Assembly (NCBI RefSeq): GCF_000003815.2 | Contig: NC_049985.1 | Span: 13,419,567 to 13,483,566 of the forward strand | DNA from: Branchiostoma floridae | Taxonomy: Eukaryota > Chordata > Leptocardii > Amphioxiformes > Branchiostomatidae | Reading direction: 5' to 3' | DNA length: 64,000 nucleotides | Part shown: positions 38,138-51,217 of the stretch, piece by piece | Layout: each line of letters begins with the position of its first letter | Numbering within the stretch: the stretch's first letter is position 1 | Program-made: the position numbers and the translations under genes | The notes under the pieces: model-generated | Seen by the model: only the letters and a program-made list of their open reading frames with translations | Databases searched by the model: none | What the model was told of the DNA's origin: nothing

Positions 38138-41100
38138 TGGCTTCAGCCAAGACGTCCCGGGATGATACGAGGAAAATTTAAGACCTTGAAGCGCCCGGGT
38201 TTCTGTTTTACTGAAGATGGAGATGGGAACATGACCCGCCCTTTCTTCTCCCGAGTATATCAACACCGCATGTCTTCTTATTAGCGCCGCTACGTGAGCA
38301 ACAATGTAGGCAGATTGGACACACGTTCTTTGCTGAAATATGTAAACCTTTAGTGTTTTGGTGTTTCTATTACCACATTTCAAAAGAAGACATTCTTAGG
38401 ACAAAAATATAAAAATAGGCACAGTTGTTCCTTGACAACTTTTGTTTCGATTAACTATACCTTCAGCTTTTTGGCGTTTTCTGATACTACCGGTTTCTTC
38501 CGAAGAAGATTAGCGTCCTGATCGTAACAAAAATGATTATGTATGAAAAGAATTGCATATTTGGATGTATCAACCTTGGGAAATATTCTCTCCAATGGAA
38601 ATAGTAATGCCCAAGTATAGTCTTGTTTTCCCTTGAAGTGTGGATGTTGGGGTCAAGGGAAAGTCTTATCTAGGCTACTGGGGGCAAGGCCTTGTCAGGT
38701 CAAATGTCTGTAATCTGGACTTTTTCTTGGTATTGTAGATTAATATATCTGTTTTCATGCATGTGTCGTACACTTGTTATATCTGCACAGATTTTGGAAG
38801 TTTTCAAGTGTTAAAACACACCAAGCGACATATCAGACCAAGACATACAGCTTTTCGGTTTTCTCCATGTAAGATGCTAAAGATGACCCTTCAAAAAAGG
38901 AAATGATCATTGTTTACTAGTATTTAACACAAATGGTACATTGTATTTCGGATTTCAAATCAGGTCTTCTTGTGGTATTCTGTTTCTTGTGTATATGTTG
39001 ACACTGTCCTTGAACAATGACTCTTCTTTTCACTTCAGTGGTGTCGGCTTCTGACCAAGCCATACCTGCCAGGCGTTGCACACAAAATACACGCAAACTG
39101 CCAAACACACGCACGTCTTGCTGTGTAAGTCGGTGTCACTACCAGGCTATTATCGTTATTTAGCAGGTCTTTTGACCTTCGTTGGTCGGCGGGAAGTCCG
39201 TCCGTGGCCGCAGCGTCCAACCTGTCCTTTGTGGGCGCACTGGCCGCCTGTCACACCGCATCTCACGGGCCGCTCGTCCCGGGGTGGGGAGCATGTGTGT
39301 GTGTGACCGGATCACAACACCGGCCTCCTTTGTAACCGCGCCGAAAGTGGCGGAACACAGACCACTCGAAACTAACACTGAATGTTTCAGTGGAACTCTC
39401 GTAACTTGTCGTCAATATCGTAACACGGACGTACTTTTGTCGTATCGTCATCGTGTTTATGTCTGGATTTTTAGAAAGAAAATTGTGAGGCAAAATTATT
39501 CTGAGTAGGAGTTTTTAATATGTAACATATACGGTAACATAATTTCGGGATCAAGCCAGAGATGTTCCAATGTTTGTGGTATAATAATGTACAACACTCC
39601 TTCCCTAGTCCACCGAGTCGCTGGTGTCATATGCCTTTTCTGAGCCGGTAATCCTAATAATCTCTTTTATTAGGCTCTAGTGTGAGGAAGGCGGGGAAGT
39701 GCTAACGTTTTTATCCCCTTTATCCTGCCAAAACACACTCGACAATTGATTTGTAGACTGTGTGTTTACTTTGGACATAATCGTCGCACACCAGGCCCGT
39801 GGTAGGGAAAGTGCTGTTAAGGCTGTAAAATAATTATATCCCGGTCGCGTCTATGGAGAGCCCCGATTGCCCGTTTCAATTGCTGACATGAATATTTAAC
39901 CCAAAGTGTGTGCCGTGAAATGGTCGGCTGGTTCTGTCGCAGCCCCTCGGAGGGCAGAGGGTGATAGCCCGCCCGAGGCGTCGGTTCCGCTCGGTGGGCC
40001 AGACGACTTCGGGGATCAACTCTCCGTCTTTTCTGCATTGTCCCCGACTTAGCTGTTGATATTGCTTATATCCCGTCTTCATAGCTATTACACGAGATAA
40101 GTAAATAAGTAGACATGGTGAGAAGGTTGCGTGTTGTATGAAGCCGTGCCAATAGGGGTCGATTTTTCGGCAAGGCGACACCAGGCGGTGAGGTGTCGGT
40201 CGCAGGTGGGGAGGCAACGGGAGGTGGATATGGGGGCCGCGCTATTGATTTGCATAGTTCTTTCTGGGCCACTTGTTCATTTCATCCTTGGCAGAGTATA
40301 CACAACAGCCAGCCCGCGATGGTGGCTGGCACGCCCCCTCCGTCCCCGCGGCCGCTTTTGAACCGCGCTGTCGGACCAGGCCGGGCAAGGGTCTCAACTA
40401 GCCCCTGCGTTACCTCAAACCTCGGCCTGATTCAAACCAGCGAGCCCTGCATGAGTTTTCACCCACACCAAAGTTTCCATCTTTCAAAATACCTTTCGCT
40501 CATTTAGCACCAGGCATCGCGGGGCTACAGTAGAAGGCCGGGCCTGTCTGTCCACATACAATACTCGTATAACAATATCCCAGCGTGAGACCTATTTATA
40601 AGGTCTGTTTCGGCAGGCCGCTGAAAGGGCCAGTTTATTAAAGGTTCTGCACTCCGACGGGGTTTGGAATTAGAAACATTCACACAACTGTAACTCTGCT
40701 GCCGTCTCCTTTTTTCTAGACCCTAACTGCGCCCTGTAATAATTCTCAGCCACACTGAAGTACCGACTCCTTTTGAAGACGCGTACTTCTCGAGATGCTT
40801 GAAGTAAAACCACCCTTGACTTTCCATATCCAGTCATCGTCAGACAAAATATTTGCTTTTTTCCCAAAAAGCGTCGCCTCGGAACAGACGTCCGTGAAAG
40901 CGCTCTACTGAAAGGTTTCAAAGAGTCCCTTTCTGTACATTGTAGTGCGCCTGTCTGGCACCCGGGGGGAGTCCCGGACCCCTTTGTCGGGTAGGGACGC
41001 CCTTCTTTTCTTCGATTCCTCCGAACAAGTTTGTCCGAGCATATTAAAATTACCCCCGCGGTTCGGCATTATCCAGTTAAGGTGCTCAAATTTTACTATT

Positions 41101-41593
41101 TGTCCTTGTGATTGAAGAGAAAATGTCCTCCTTTATTCTGCAAACTCTTTATCACGATGGCGTTTGTTTGAATAAGCAGTGTTACGCATAAAGACGAAAG
41201 TACATCACTTCGGACATCTTCCATATCTGTGTGTCCCCTAGTTTTTATTGCGATGTTTTAATACACATGCCTGGTGGAAAACCTAAAATCCTGGTTTCAC
41301 CTCTTCACGCTCGGATGCCCCTGTAATGCTCGGTGCTTTGGGCCTTGCTCGAATAAAAGACTAGAATCTGCACTGCTAATTATTGCCAGTTTTTACCCAG
41401 CCATAGTCTACTCACTGTAATGAGTTGAAAAGTTCAGGACCTAATTTTATAATCGGTGGGAGGTGCAAAGTTTTTACACCTTTGCTTTTCATACTCTGTA
41501 ATTTCTAAGCACTGTAGGCCTAGTTAACGCTATGTTTTCTGCAATGCGCTATTCTGTATTTGCGTTTCTAAATCAAATAGTTTATTGCTAAGA

Positions 41594-41903
41594 TTCTTTT
41601 AACTCAAAGATAGTATTGTCTATGATAATAGATCATCGACCCAACACAGTGTGTTCAGAGGTACTTGAGGTTGTTGTTTACTACTTAAAACATGATTTTG
41701 TAAAATTTCATTTCAATATTTGAAAATCTAAAACCACTATCAAACACTGAAATAAAATGTTTTGCAAAATCGTCATCATTTCCCCTTTTGTAATCTGAGT
41801 GTTTCAAGTAGTAAACAACAACCTCAAGTACCTATGAACACGTTGAATACAAGATTGGGTCGATGATCTTTTTTGAGACAATATGATCTTTGCGTTCAAG
41901 AAA
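41594..41903. mobile_element. Fold-back (inverted-repeat) element
   Basis: The left arm 41594-41686 and the right arm 41806-41903 are imperfect reverse complements over about 90 bases, separated by a roughly 120-base AT-rich loop. Shared arm blocks are GATCATCGACCCAA and AGGTACTTGAGGTTGTTGTT (left-arm orientation), then TACTACTT. It could be a MITE or fold-back transposon; no clear target duplication was identified. Confidence 0.65.
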
Positions 41904-44222
41904 TGTTAGAAGAAAACAGTATGTGAAAACAAACGAATGGACGTCAATGTGGATAAAATGTAATATGATGTTCCACCGCAGTTATGATAATGTGTATGTA
42001 TCGCGTATGTAGCAAAACATTTGGAACGGCGCCTAGATCTTACTGTTATATAATCTCACCTGTAACTTTCAAGCTGGCAAATATTTGACATGTTAGTCAG
42101 TTGCTTGTTTAGTTCTGTAATGAGTTGTTTCTATTGTTGTCATTTTTTCCTGTTCTAAGGGAGTAGGGGTATGGACCAGGAACTCCCCGGTTTTGTAAGG
42201 AAAAGTAACGTCTTCTTATATCTCGCCATATAAGTTATAACACCAAGAAGACTTTTTCATTTAAACATTTTTAATAACATCAAGTATTCTAATAACATCA
42301 AACTTATACTGAAGTATCACAAACCAATCTAACCAAGGCAAGAGGAGACCGACAATGATACTGAAGAATCCCAGAGGAATATTTTATTGTCACGTCACAT
42401 GTTTTAAGCAAGCCTTTTTTCGTACAAAATGTTTGTGCAGACATTCGTACACAATTTCCACAAAATATTTTCGACAAAATATCACCACATATGATAACTC
42501 GTACGAAATGGAAAGATATCTAATATTATTATACTAATAGAAGAAACCCAATCAACTTAGTTCTGTTCCGTACTAGTCCCAAGAGTAGGTAGCTATGGGT
42601 TTCCTACGGTGATTCTTTGGTTTGAACCACGGCTCTATGACTATGTCGCCACCAGCCCCGCTACAGCACATGCAGGACTGGCGGTCGGCCTTGGAGCTCA
42701 CGTAATATTACTCCGAACGTTGCTGTTTCTGGGATAGATACAGACCTTTTAGAAAGATGATCTAACATTTTCTTTTCGGTTGATGGGATTGTCGACTTTA
42801 TGTAACAAGGACGTCCTTGGATGTAATCAAGCGGAGTATCGAGGAAACGAGCTGAGAGTCTCGCATTTGGCAAGGTCATTTTTATTAGTCGTAGACTTGG
42901 AAATGGGCAGGTATTGAGCCTAGTATATATGCTAGCTCTCCGCCGTTGAGTGGCTATATCTGTTCCCGCTAACTCCGTACCGTCTGTCATTTACACAACA
43001 TCCCACCGCGGGAGCTGCGAGCTAAAGCTACCGCGGCAAAAGCCATTTTCTCGCTTTTCCCTGGAGCTTTTCCCGCCATTTCGCGCGGGTCGCAAACGGG
43101 TCAGGAATATTAGCGGAGGTATGAAGAGTGTGGAACACAGGCGTCATCTCCTCTAGCTCTCCAATAACGCTTACTCGTTTATTTTCACCTTAAGTAGGGT
43201 TTCGGTGTGATCATTTAGGTGGCCATTAAGCACCCATCCATCTATGGACGGAGCGCGGAGAGAGGCAGGGCGTATTTACCCCTTATCCAGGCTACACAGG
43301 ATGGGCTATACAAGCCACATCACTCAATATTACATCTACATCCACCGTCAGCAGGCTGGATGGTAATAGTATCCAGCGTTACACAGTCAAATCTATTTCT
43401 GATAACGCCTTCTCCTAATCTTAAACGAAAGAACCACACCAAACGATACGAAAGACAAAGTATGTGGTTTGCTTCTAAGACAGACAGAAATACAATGTAA
43501 CATTCTTTTACTCTCCGATTGAGCTTTATTTCTGTTTCACCTGTTTTTATGACACAATTATGTCGTTATGTTGTTCCACCTGTTATTATTCTATATTCTA
43601 TATGCTTGATTTTTTTCAGATTATGATATCACAAATATCTGTGTACCTTTTTGTTTATACCTAGGTCTTAGTATTTGTAACAAAAGTTAACATCCACTTT
43701 GCATATTTTAGCAAAGATTATACCATCGTATTTACATTCGTTATATTGCCATATGACAATAGACAGGTGTATCATCGATATAATTTCATCATTGGTATGT
43801 TCCGATCATAAATGTTTCCGTTTTGTCAATACCAAGTCGCTAGTGGTAAACCTTATGTGGTTTACACTGACGTTTCTGAACATGGTCGACCTGCTCTACT
43901 TCCCGTATATAGTCAAACCCTGTTGGCTTCCGTTTGGTATGAATGATCTGTCGTGATTGTTGTGGAAAATTTCTCTGACCACAGCTCGACATGTAAACAA
44001 GTCGTAATAAATAATCCAGTGTTGATCACACAAAGATCACCACGTTTGATCCTTTGTAACTCCGAACAAATATTTATAGATATCGGGAGGGTGGCTAGTT
44101 CTGTATTATTCACATACCTGTCAGTCATCGGCGTCTGAGTATTTGAAGTGGGTATTTTTTGTTCCAACATTCATGTCTCCAGAGTCCAGACGGAGACTGA
44201 ATTGTTTTGAGTGGTGGTGTGA

Positions 44223-44280
44223 TGATTATACATTGTCGCCGAATGGTGTGCTGATTATACATTGTCGTCGAATCGTGTGC
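44223..44280. repeat. Short tandem duplication, 2 x 29 bases
   Basis: 44223-44251 and 44252-44280 both start TGATTATACATTGTCG and end GTGTGC, with two differences. No further copies are seen. Confidence 0.9.
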
Positions 44281-46149
44281 TGGTATCTGGCTTGGATCAA
44301 CGGGCGCTTAAACGTTGTCCATGCTATATCGGGAAGCAATAAAGGGATAGATTCAGTTTCCAAGGGACCAGGGCACTTAACGGTCTCACTTGTACCCCAT
44401 TGCCTTGAATTTTTAATGCCGCCATTTCCTGGACCCATCATCGCGTGTTTCCCTAAACTGCCCTCATCTCACCTTTTTGTTAGACCTACTCAGATAGAAA
44501 ATTGGACGGATTTTTCGGCGTGCTGTTGAGCTTCGAATTTGATCCTTTGCACGTCATATTTCATTTCCAGCGTACCGTGCGTTTTACACTCATTCTTTCC
44601 TGTAGCTTACCGTGAAACAACGGGACTTATAAAACCATGTGTCTAATCACTGACACCGCAAGACGTCTGGACGTGGACTTGGGCTAAGGGATATTCCCTC
44701 TCAGCACGTCTTGGGGATATCTTATCCCGGTGGCCGCTAACTTTGAAACTCCATCTACACAGCAAACTGTCTGTAGCTTGTAAACACTGTAATGATTGAG
44801 TTTGTATGTGACTCAACATTGTCATAAAGGGGCAAGGCAATTTAGGCCAAGCTTGCTAGAATGAAATATTTATCCAGACCGTTTTCGTCGCCAATTGATA
44901 GCGATATGGCGGCCATGAATTATTCGGGACCAGCTGGGGGCAATGTGGACACTGTTGCCGGCGATGGCACGTCCCAACGAACGGCGCCGAAATTAGAATT
45001 TAGATTGTAGAGATGAACATTTGATCAAAGCTGCGGTATCATTCGTTTTTGTGTGGCGGAAAAAATCTCATCATGCCCGCCATGTTACCGTCATACTTAC
45101 GTCCCAGATCGGCGATTTTCAATCACATTAAGGGAACATTAGGACACATTTTCCCGCCATTTACCCGCGATCTATCGTCTGCAAGCGATACACCAATTTC
45201 CCTCCCAATTTCATTTTCCTCCAGAAATGAGAATTTGTGTAAATACAAATTCTATTTACGCAGGCTGTCTCGTAGCGGTGTGCGTGTGTTACCCCATCGG
45301 TACCTTTGCACTACCGTGATATGTATCTCTCATCGAAATTTTCACGCTAGGGGGCAAGAACTTAATGACAGCCATGCCATTGTCCGTGTTTTAATTTCCA
45401 CGAGTGTTGCGTAAATGTTTTATGAAGGTGTTTTAATTTTGCCACCATTTACAAATGCATGCTCCCAGCCTGTTCGAGCGCACCCGACAAGATGTTTACA
45501 TGTTAGCAATTCATACACGGCTCCCTTTCAAGTCTCTGGTAGAGAAACGCCGACTTGATCTTATACGCGAAGATTGTATCAATATTTAAACAGTTCTTTC
45601 TTTACAATTACTCGGTCCGTTTCAGTTTTACTGTACGATTTTATACCATTTTGGTTTTAGTGTGTACGCAAACCGAAGGCGACGATGTGCCACACAATGC
45701 GGTGTTTGTTAACTGCATTGTTCCTGCGAAAAGAACAACAAATTGCGCGTGCGGAAGCCAATTTTGCACACGTTTACACCTCTCCCTTTTAAAACAAACC
45801 ATCCTCAACAATCACAGAGGTGAGGATAATGATTTACATGTCTGAGAGGTGCTTATAGAGTTAGGAGTTGAAAGAGGATGCCTGCGGTTTGTTACGTTTG
45901 ACACGGCGAAACAGGGCGGCTCGCATGTACCCTCGAACCGGCGTGGTATCAGAGGTTCTCCCATACACTTGCATGTCCCCCTTTATCCTACGGAATCCCC
46001 TATGTTTATTTTTACACAGGTCTAGACTTCATGATGACTTGCTAAACTCGAAATATGATAGTAAAGATTGAAACAAACTGCAATTTTTCTTTTAAATAAG
46101 GACTCGGGCACGAAATATTTCTGTGTACTTTGTAATTGTCACTTCCATG

Positions 46150-46155
46150 TTTATT
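46150..46155 (-). terminator. Candidate poly(A) signal AATAAA for mab21l
   Basis: Minus-strand AATAAA about 550 bases downstream of the mab21l stop codon. It is the first canonical hexamer that I noticed on this side. No transcript evidence, so a different site may be used. Confidence 0.3.
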
Positions 46156-46701
46156 TAGCTTTACTCTCGGAGATTTGTCAAAGGTATCGCATGCTCACTT
46201 ATAATTAAATTATAATGGTTTTATAGCAACACATTGACTTCTTTGAGAAGATAGTAGCATCTCCGAATATTTTTTTGGCCGATACATATCTCGGTTTGTA
46301 TAAGTAATACTTGTATTTCTTCTGGAGTTGCACATATTTTACGTCTCTCTTCCTTCGGAGACGACATTTTGAATCTACTGTCTACTACACGAACTTGACA
46401 CGTCGTCTAAAGTATGGGAATTCACGTTAAAATGTTACAATTCTGTGGCAAAGGACAGGAATGATCTAAACGGACACTAGTTTCCTTTTTCTACCTAACG
46501 ATACACAACGATTAGACAGTTTGGACCTTGTAAACATTGTATCTGAAGTCGCAGGTAAGGGTACATTGTGACAAAGTCATACAGTTCAAATGTACATACA
46601 TGACGGGGTTGCTTGCTTCACTCTACATGGATACTCCTTTTCCAGAATGAATACACAGAGTCAAGGAGGAGAAGCTTTACCTAGTGTCTCGGCCGGTAGT
46701 G

Positions 46702-47781
46702 TCAGAGTTTTTCTAGGCTCTTGGGGTTTGTGAGGATCTCCCGCGCTAGTCTCCATGTCTGTTTGGCGGCGTTCTCTAGCGCGGACGGCGCCTTCCCGTG
46801 GAACAGGTCCACGTTGGGCAAGAAGTAGTGGGGACACTTCCGGCATTGCAGACACGAGATGAGCTGCAGTAGTATCCCGTTCAGGCGGTCGCCCAAGCAC
46901 GTTTCGTCCCAGTCTATCTCGCGTGGGTGCTTCTCACATTCGTACAACACCATAGTTTTCATGTGGTAACTATTCAGGGGGTTCCCGGGTAGGTCCAAGT
47001 GTCTGTCGCGCAGAGTCTTGAGGATACTGAGACACCTTCTACGACAACCCCCGAGCAGGAGCTTGTCTTCCGCCTGGTTGAAGCACAAGACCCAGGCGTC
47101 GCTTTCCATAGAGGACTGCTTCCCTTGCAGCGCGTAGCACTCTTTGGATAGTAGGTCGAAACCTTCGGCTTTCACCTCGGCGACTAGGTTAGGGCCCGGC
47201 CAACCGATTTGTGGCATGGGCCAGTGCGACGCGCTGCGAGGCCAAATGCCCTGGCACTTGAAAGCAGTCGTGATCTGCACGACATAGCGCTCCCGAATAC
47301 GTAGCTTTACTTCCGAGGTGTCAGGGATCATTTTGACAATGTCTCGATAGCTACATTTGTCGCAGGCCTGTGCCACAAGAGTCTGAAAGCGACTACGGAT
47401 CTTACGGGCCGAGAGGTAACCAGAAGCCGTGATGAATTCGACCCAGAGAGACATGGAGCGCTTACGGCCGTCGGACAACTTGAGCACCGCGCAGCCCGGG
47501 ATAGTCCCGTCGTCCACGAAGTTGAAGACCCCCATCTGGTTGAGGTACAGCACCACTTCGAACTCCGTCGGCGATAAGACCTCGAGCCCGTCGAACCGCC
47601 CGTCCACCTCGCACAAGGAACTGATGAACCGCGGTTCCTGCACTTCCACTTCCTTAAGAACATCCTGGACTACCTTACACACTTCTCGGATCGTCTTTGC
47701 TATGGCGGACTTTCGCGACTGACATTTCTCCTGTACGTACTTGTTCAGCTGGTACAGGAGCTTGGACTGTGCGGCCATCAT
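46702..47781 (-). CDS. mab21l: mab21-like protein (MAB21L1/MAB21L2 pro-orthologue), single exon
   Basis: An intact 359-codon frame, the same length as human MAB21L1, with the stop at 46704-46702. MAB21L proteins have a cGAS-like nucleotidyltransferase fold; they are needed for eye, neural and body-wall development, and no enzyme activity is established. Visible landmarks: QEPRFISS (E49 and R51, sites of human MAB21L2 eye-disease variants), the acidic pair E73/E75 in SPTEFEVVLYLN at the position of cGAS metal ligands, SDGRKRSMSLWVEFITASGY (103-122), R247 in GGCRRRCLSILKTLRDRH, and the identical C-terminus KQTWRLAREILTNPKSLEKL. The start is the ATG at 47781-47779: it aligns with human residue 1, an ATG follows directly, and G is at -3. 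The frame is open upstream to a TGA at 47931-47929 but has no earlier ATG. The gene lies antisense inside a neurobeachin intron and needs no splicing. Confidence 0.97.
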   Translation of the reverse strand: MMAAQSKLLYQLNKYVQEKCQSRKSAIAKTIREVCKVVQDVLKEVEVQEPRFISSLCEVDGRFDGLEVLSPTEFEVVLYLNQMGVFNFVDDGTIPGCAVLKLSDGRKRSMSLWVEFITASGYLSARKIRSRFQTLVAQACDKCSYRDIVKMIPDTSEVKLRIRERYVVQITTAFKCQGIWPRSASHWPMPQIGWPGPNLVAEVKAEGFDLLSKECYALQGKQSSMESDAWVLCFNQAEDKLLLGGCRRRCLSILKTLRDRHLDLPGNPLNSYHMKTMVLYECEKHPREIDWDETCLGDRLNGILLQLISCLQCRKCPHYFLPNVDLFHGKAPSALENAAKQTWRLAREILTNPKSLEKL

Positions 47782-48170
47782 GACTGCGACCGCTCGCTGC
47801 TCCGTACCGGACCGGGACTTGTGGCGCTGAGGCTCGGGGGCCGGGGGCACTAGCTCCGCTGTCTGAGTCCAGATGTGCTTTGTATGAACATCAGCTACAA
47901 ACTGAGGTGGTTCCAGGCGATTTCCCGGTCAATATCTTCCAGGCCTCGCGGCACGGGGCACTTCGCGCTCTGTTTATCTTTCAAACATCCTTAAGAAATA
48001 TGTCAACAAAAACAAGCTATCGCGGCACGCCATCCACACAATTATACCTGTCAGTCGTCCGCCGGCGAAGTGTTAATTATGGAGCTAAGTATTCCGCGAC
48101 GACCAATCACAGCGCTGCTGCCTGCTCATTTGCCAGACGTTATCTTCTTAATTAGCAATAATTTTATTAC
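47782..48170 (-). promoter_or_regulatory. mab21l upstream region with CCAAT and homeodomain-type sites
   Basis: This is the 5' side of mab21l. GACCAATCA at 48101-48109 (inverted CCAAT, NF-Y type) lies about 320 bases before the ATG. TGTTAATTATGG at 48071-48082 and TCTTAATTAGCAATAATTTT (48146-48165) are homeodomain-type clusters. No TATA box is obvious, and the GC/CpG-rich context suits a dispersed promoter. The transcription start is not known. Confidence 0.4.
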
Positions 48171-49860
48171 TCCGGCGACAGGACTCCTCCTAAGGGGGGT
48201 GGGAGTATGTGACGTAGAAGAAGGGGTGGCGTTAGTTGGGTTAAAAAAATCCCCGCGTATTTTCCTGACCAAACTCGCTCATCCATTGCCTCATTCAGGC
48301 TGTTCATTGGGGCGATCGAACATTGCGTATTCCCGCCTTTTGTCAGAGCGCATGACATTCTGACAGTATGCATACGTACGGGCTAATACATATGCAGACG
48401 CGGTAACTAGTAGCAGAACCCTATCACTATTACCAGCTTAAACATGTACAGCAGGCTCGCCAGTTCTGTTATTTTAGCTGATCCTATTACGACTCGGCGA
48501 GCACCTCCGTGTTTATATTTCGTGGTGGGCAAGGGCTTCTGAAGCGCGCGCTTCACACCCAGAAGTGTTTACTTGTTTGGCTTGTCGATGGGGAACACTC
48601 CACGCAGTTAACGTGTAAACGATATAGCCGACGACATGTCCGATTAGTCCTTCAGCGCATCAAGCGTAAACAGGGAACGAAAAGCGAAAGTATGAAACAC
48701 ACTTGGCTCCATGCGTCCCTAGGGACCCCCACGCCCGGATTGGTGATGGCTGATTGATAACCTTGAGTACTGATTGGTCTGGCCGCCCGAGATCATACTG
48801 TTCCACACGGTACGATGCGGGCAGGTCTCTGAAATGTTTCCCAAGACGACGTTTCCCCCGGCGGAGCTGGCTTCTATCAAAGACGGGACGCAGACATGCG
48901 CCGCGCGGGCCAGGCCACTCCATCACCGCGCGCGCGCCGGGGGATGAAGGGACGAGAACATGATGAAAAGCGGGTCGTGGCGGGCTCTTAGAACTCGTCT
49001 TCTCAGGGGTCCGACGCGGGCTGCGTAGTTTCTGCGGTACCTGATTCCGAGGCGACAGACTAGTCCTGCCCAGATCTGCAGGTTGTTTCCTACAGGGAGG
49101 GTTATATGGTTCTGATTTAGCTGTCACATTCCTCGTGGAAAAAATTTTGCGAGGCGAGACTCTCGTCTGGGCTTATCTCACCTCGTATCTCAGGCGAGTA
49201 GCGCAGTGGGGGCTCGAGTTCGCCCTTATCAGAACATGTCTGTTCTTAATATCGATAAAAGTTCATTAAACCAACGCCTTAATAGCTGCTGCTGATGACG
49301 TCCTTACATCTTACCAAGTACCCTATAAATCTCGGCTTTTATTGGGCTTCACGTCTAGTGCGTCAGTGCGGGACGGCCTCTGACCCGGCCCCGAGCCTGG
49401 ACGCTCCGCCCGACGTAAGTAACCGACACGGCCCTCGGCGTCGTGGTCCCTCCGCTTCGGCCAGTCCCCCGAAGCCGTCAATCTCACTCAGCCTTGTGGA
49501 GGTAATTAATGCCTTATCTTCACGGTCCGAACACTTGCCCCGTCCCCCCATTTTGTCTTGGGTACTCAACAAGTACCGTGCAGCCGCCCTATCAAAACAG
49601 TCGGCGGGTTAGTGGATTCTCAAGTCCCGGAGAAGACGTCGCCTCCTTGGACAAAGTCGGGACCGCTTCAGACGATGTCGGCAGATCCTTAGGGTCTGTA
49701 GATCGGTTTAAAGGGTAGACAGCAGGTCACAGACCTTTATCTTCCTCTTACAATTATGTGTCTCTTGATTAAGGAATGTCAAGTCGCCCACAACCATCAC
49801 CAAAGAGACCGACAGTTTAGATTAATACTTCGGATTCCTCTTTGAAGCTGCGTCACAGAT
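48171..49860. other. CpG-rich region upstream of mab21l
   Basis: Continuation of the CpG-rich domain on the 5' side of mab21l, including a very CpG-dense run near 48880-48950. A 155-codon minus-strand frame (48660-49127) is rich in Arg, Pro and Ser and resembles no protein I know, so it is not called. CpG frequency drops near 49.8-49.9 kb. Confidence 0.5.
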
Positions 49861-50716
49861 AAGGAGACACAGTATCAACCATTGTGCCAACTGTGCCTTA
49901 CTTGGCACTGTCACTTGCTAACAAGCCCAAACTAGGCTCTCTCCGGAAAATGTGGTGCCTTATTGGGATGGGACTCTCCAGGTAGTATCGTGTGCCCACA
50001 CTGGCGTCTTGAAGGCTCAGTTTTGACACCTTTGATGATCCACAGTCAAAAGTCTAGGGGCTCAAGCCAAAACAAGGTCTGCGCTGCCTTTCATGTTCAA
50101 GTGCTCCGTGATCAAGTGAGATTAGAGCCTGTGCCCTTTGGTTCCCTGTGTAACCTTGCTGTGTGCCTGAAGCATGCTATGGTTGGGATGACTTTAACTA
50201 CCAATCTGGACCTGCCTATCAGTGTGTTAATGGGGTAGTCATATTTCCTACTCCAAGAACTCTGCCTGTCCTGGACAAACAGAATAGACTAGTATATTCA
50301 TAAGGGCTACACCCGATATCAAAATACCCTGATCAAAATTGATGATAAAGGGATGGATAGAATTTGGGGCAGTCAAGGGTCAGAGAGGGTGTTTTAGAAA
50401 ACCTGAGGCAAAGAGTGATACGGATTATGGACTTAAAAATAAAACATTTCAGCTACATGGAAAATGATATAACACAGTTTGTCACAATATATCACACATC
50501 CTACCAGTATCTAAAAATGAAAAAAGGAACACATTTTTTTCTGAACTAATTAACCAAACAGGAAAGTGAGCTAACCTTCGGAGCTTTGTCATATTGAAAA
50601 TCGCACTGAGTCGTTTTGGAACCTGGCATTTTATTAAATAATGGAACCTGGAAATGATTATATATTGTTTATTCTAAAGCATGCTGTGAACATAATGTAT
50701 GTATGGTTAACATTGC

Positions 50717-50840
50717 AGAAGGGGTCACAGAATTTCTGTAACAGAACTAGGGGTTCATAATTTCTATAACACTATTATTTAAACAGAACAAGGGAATAAA
50801 ACACAACAAGGGGTTACATTATTTCTGTATTACAGAAGTT
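50717..50840. repeat. Degenerate three-unit repeat
   Basis: Three related units begin at about 50720, 50749 and 50810, each of the form GGGGTTCA.AATTTCTGTAAC with changes and uneven spacing. They may be a decayed minisatellite. Confidence 0.35.
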
Positions 50841-51217
50841 AGTCATATTGAACAAAGTTATTGAATGCTTACAATCTGTACCAGTATGTCAGGGTAGGTA
50901 GGGAATGATGATTGTGATCTTGAACAAATTGAAAAGGGAACTCAACGTCCCTGACATCCAGTTCCTGCCAGATACGTGTTCAGTACTACATGTAGTATGA
51001 CATTTGGTTTAATTGGAGGCACTCTGATGGGAGACCAGGCAAAGCAAAGGGACAAGGTTGGGGAGATAACGATAACTCTACAGACTAGTCAAGAACTCTT
51101 GAGACTCAGGAGAGGTGAAGGAGGGCAGAGAAAAGGAAGGCTTGATGGCCGAGATAATTGACATTAGATTGGAGTGGGAAGGGAACAAAGAATTTTGATA
51201 GCGAAAAGAAATGTACA

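Larger units (their letters stand above)
27381..46149. other. CpG-rich gene-free domain downstream of mab21l
   Basis: Nearly 19 kb without a supported gene, between the CpG-poor part of the intron and the 3' end of mab21l. CpG is frequent through most of it: I count about 23 CpG in 32821-33120, against none in 52561-52860. AT-rich homeodomain-type cores are embedded in GC-richer sequence at many places, most densely at 32280-34290 and 39640-40660. Repeats are few: tandem duplications near 34.5, 35.4, 37.9 and 44.2 kb and a fold-back at 41.6-41.9 kb. A 100-N gap lies at 35900-35999. This is where downstream enhancers of mab21l would be expected, but none is proven. Confidence 0.6.

Noticed and set aside
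47429-47722. Plus-strand frame opposite mab21l
   Set aside because: Antisense shadow of a strongly conserved coding sequence; composition follows the mab21l codons.
47782-47850. In-frame N-terminal extension of mab21l by 23 codons
   Set aside because: It would start with GTG, has no ATG before the upstream stop, and the family starts at the ATG at 47781.
48660-49127. 155-codon minus-strand frame upstream of mab21l
   Set aside because: Arg/Pro/Ser-rich translation of CpG-dense DNA with no family resemblance; long frames are expected by chance in such composition.
49185-49230. tRNA-like A box (TAGCGCAGTGG) followed by AGTTCGCCC
   Set aside because: The second box is incomplete and too close for a tRNA; no cloverleaf can be drawn.
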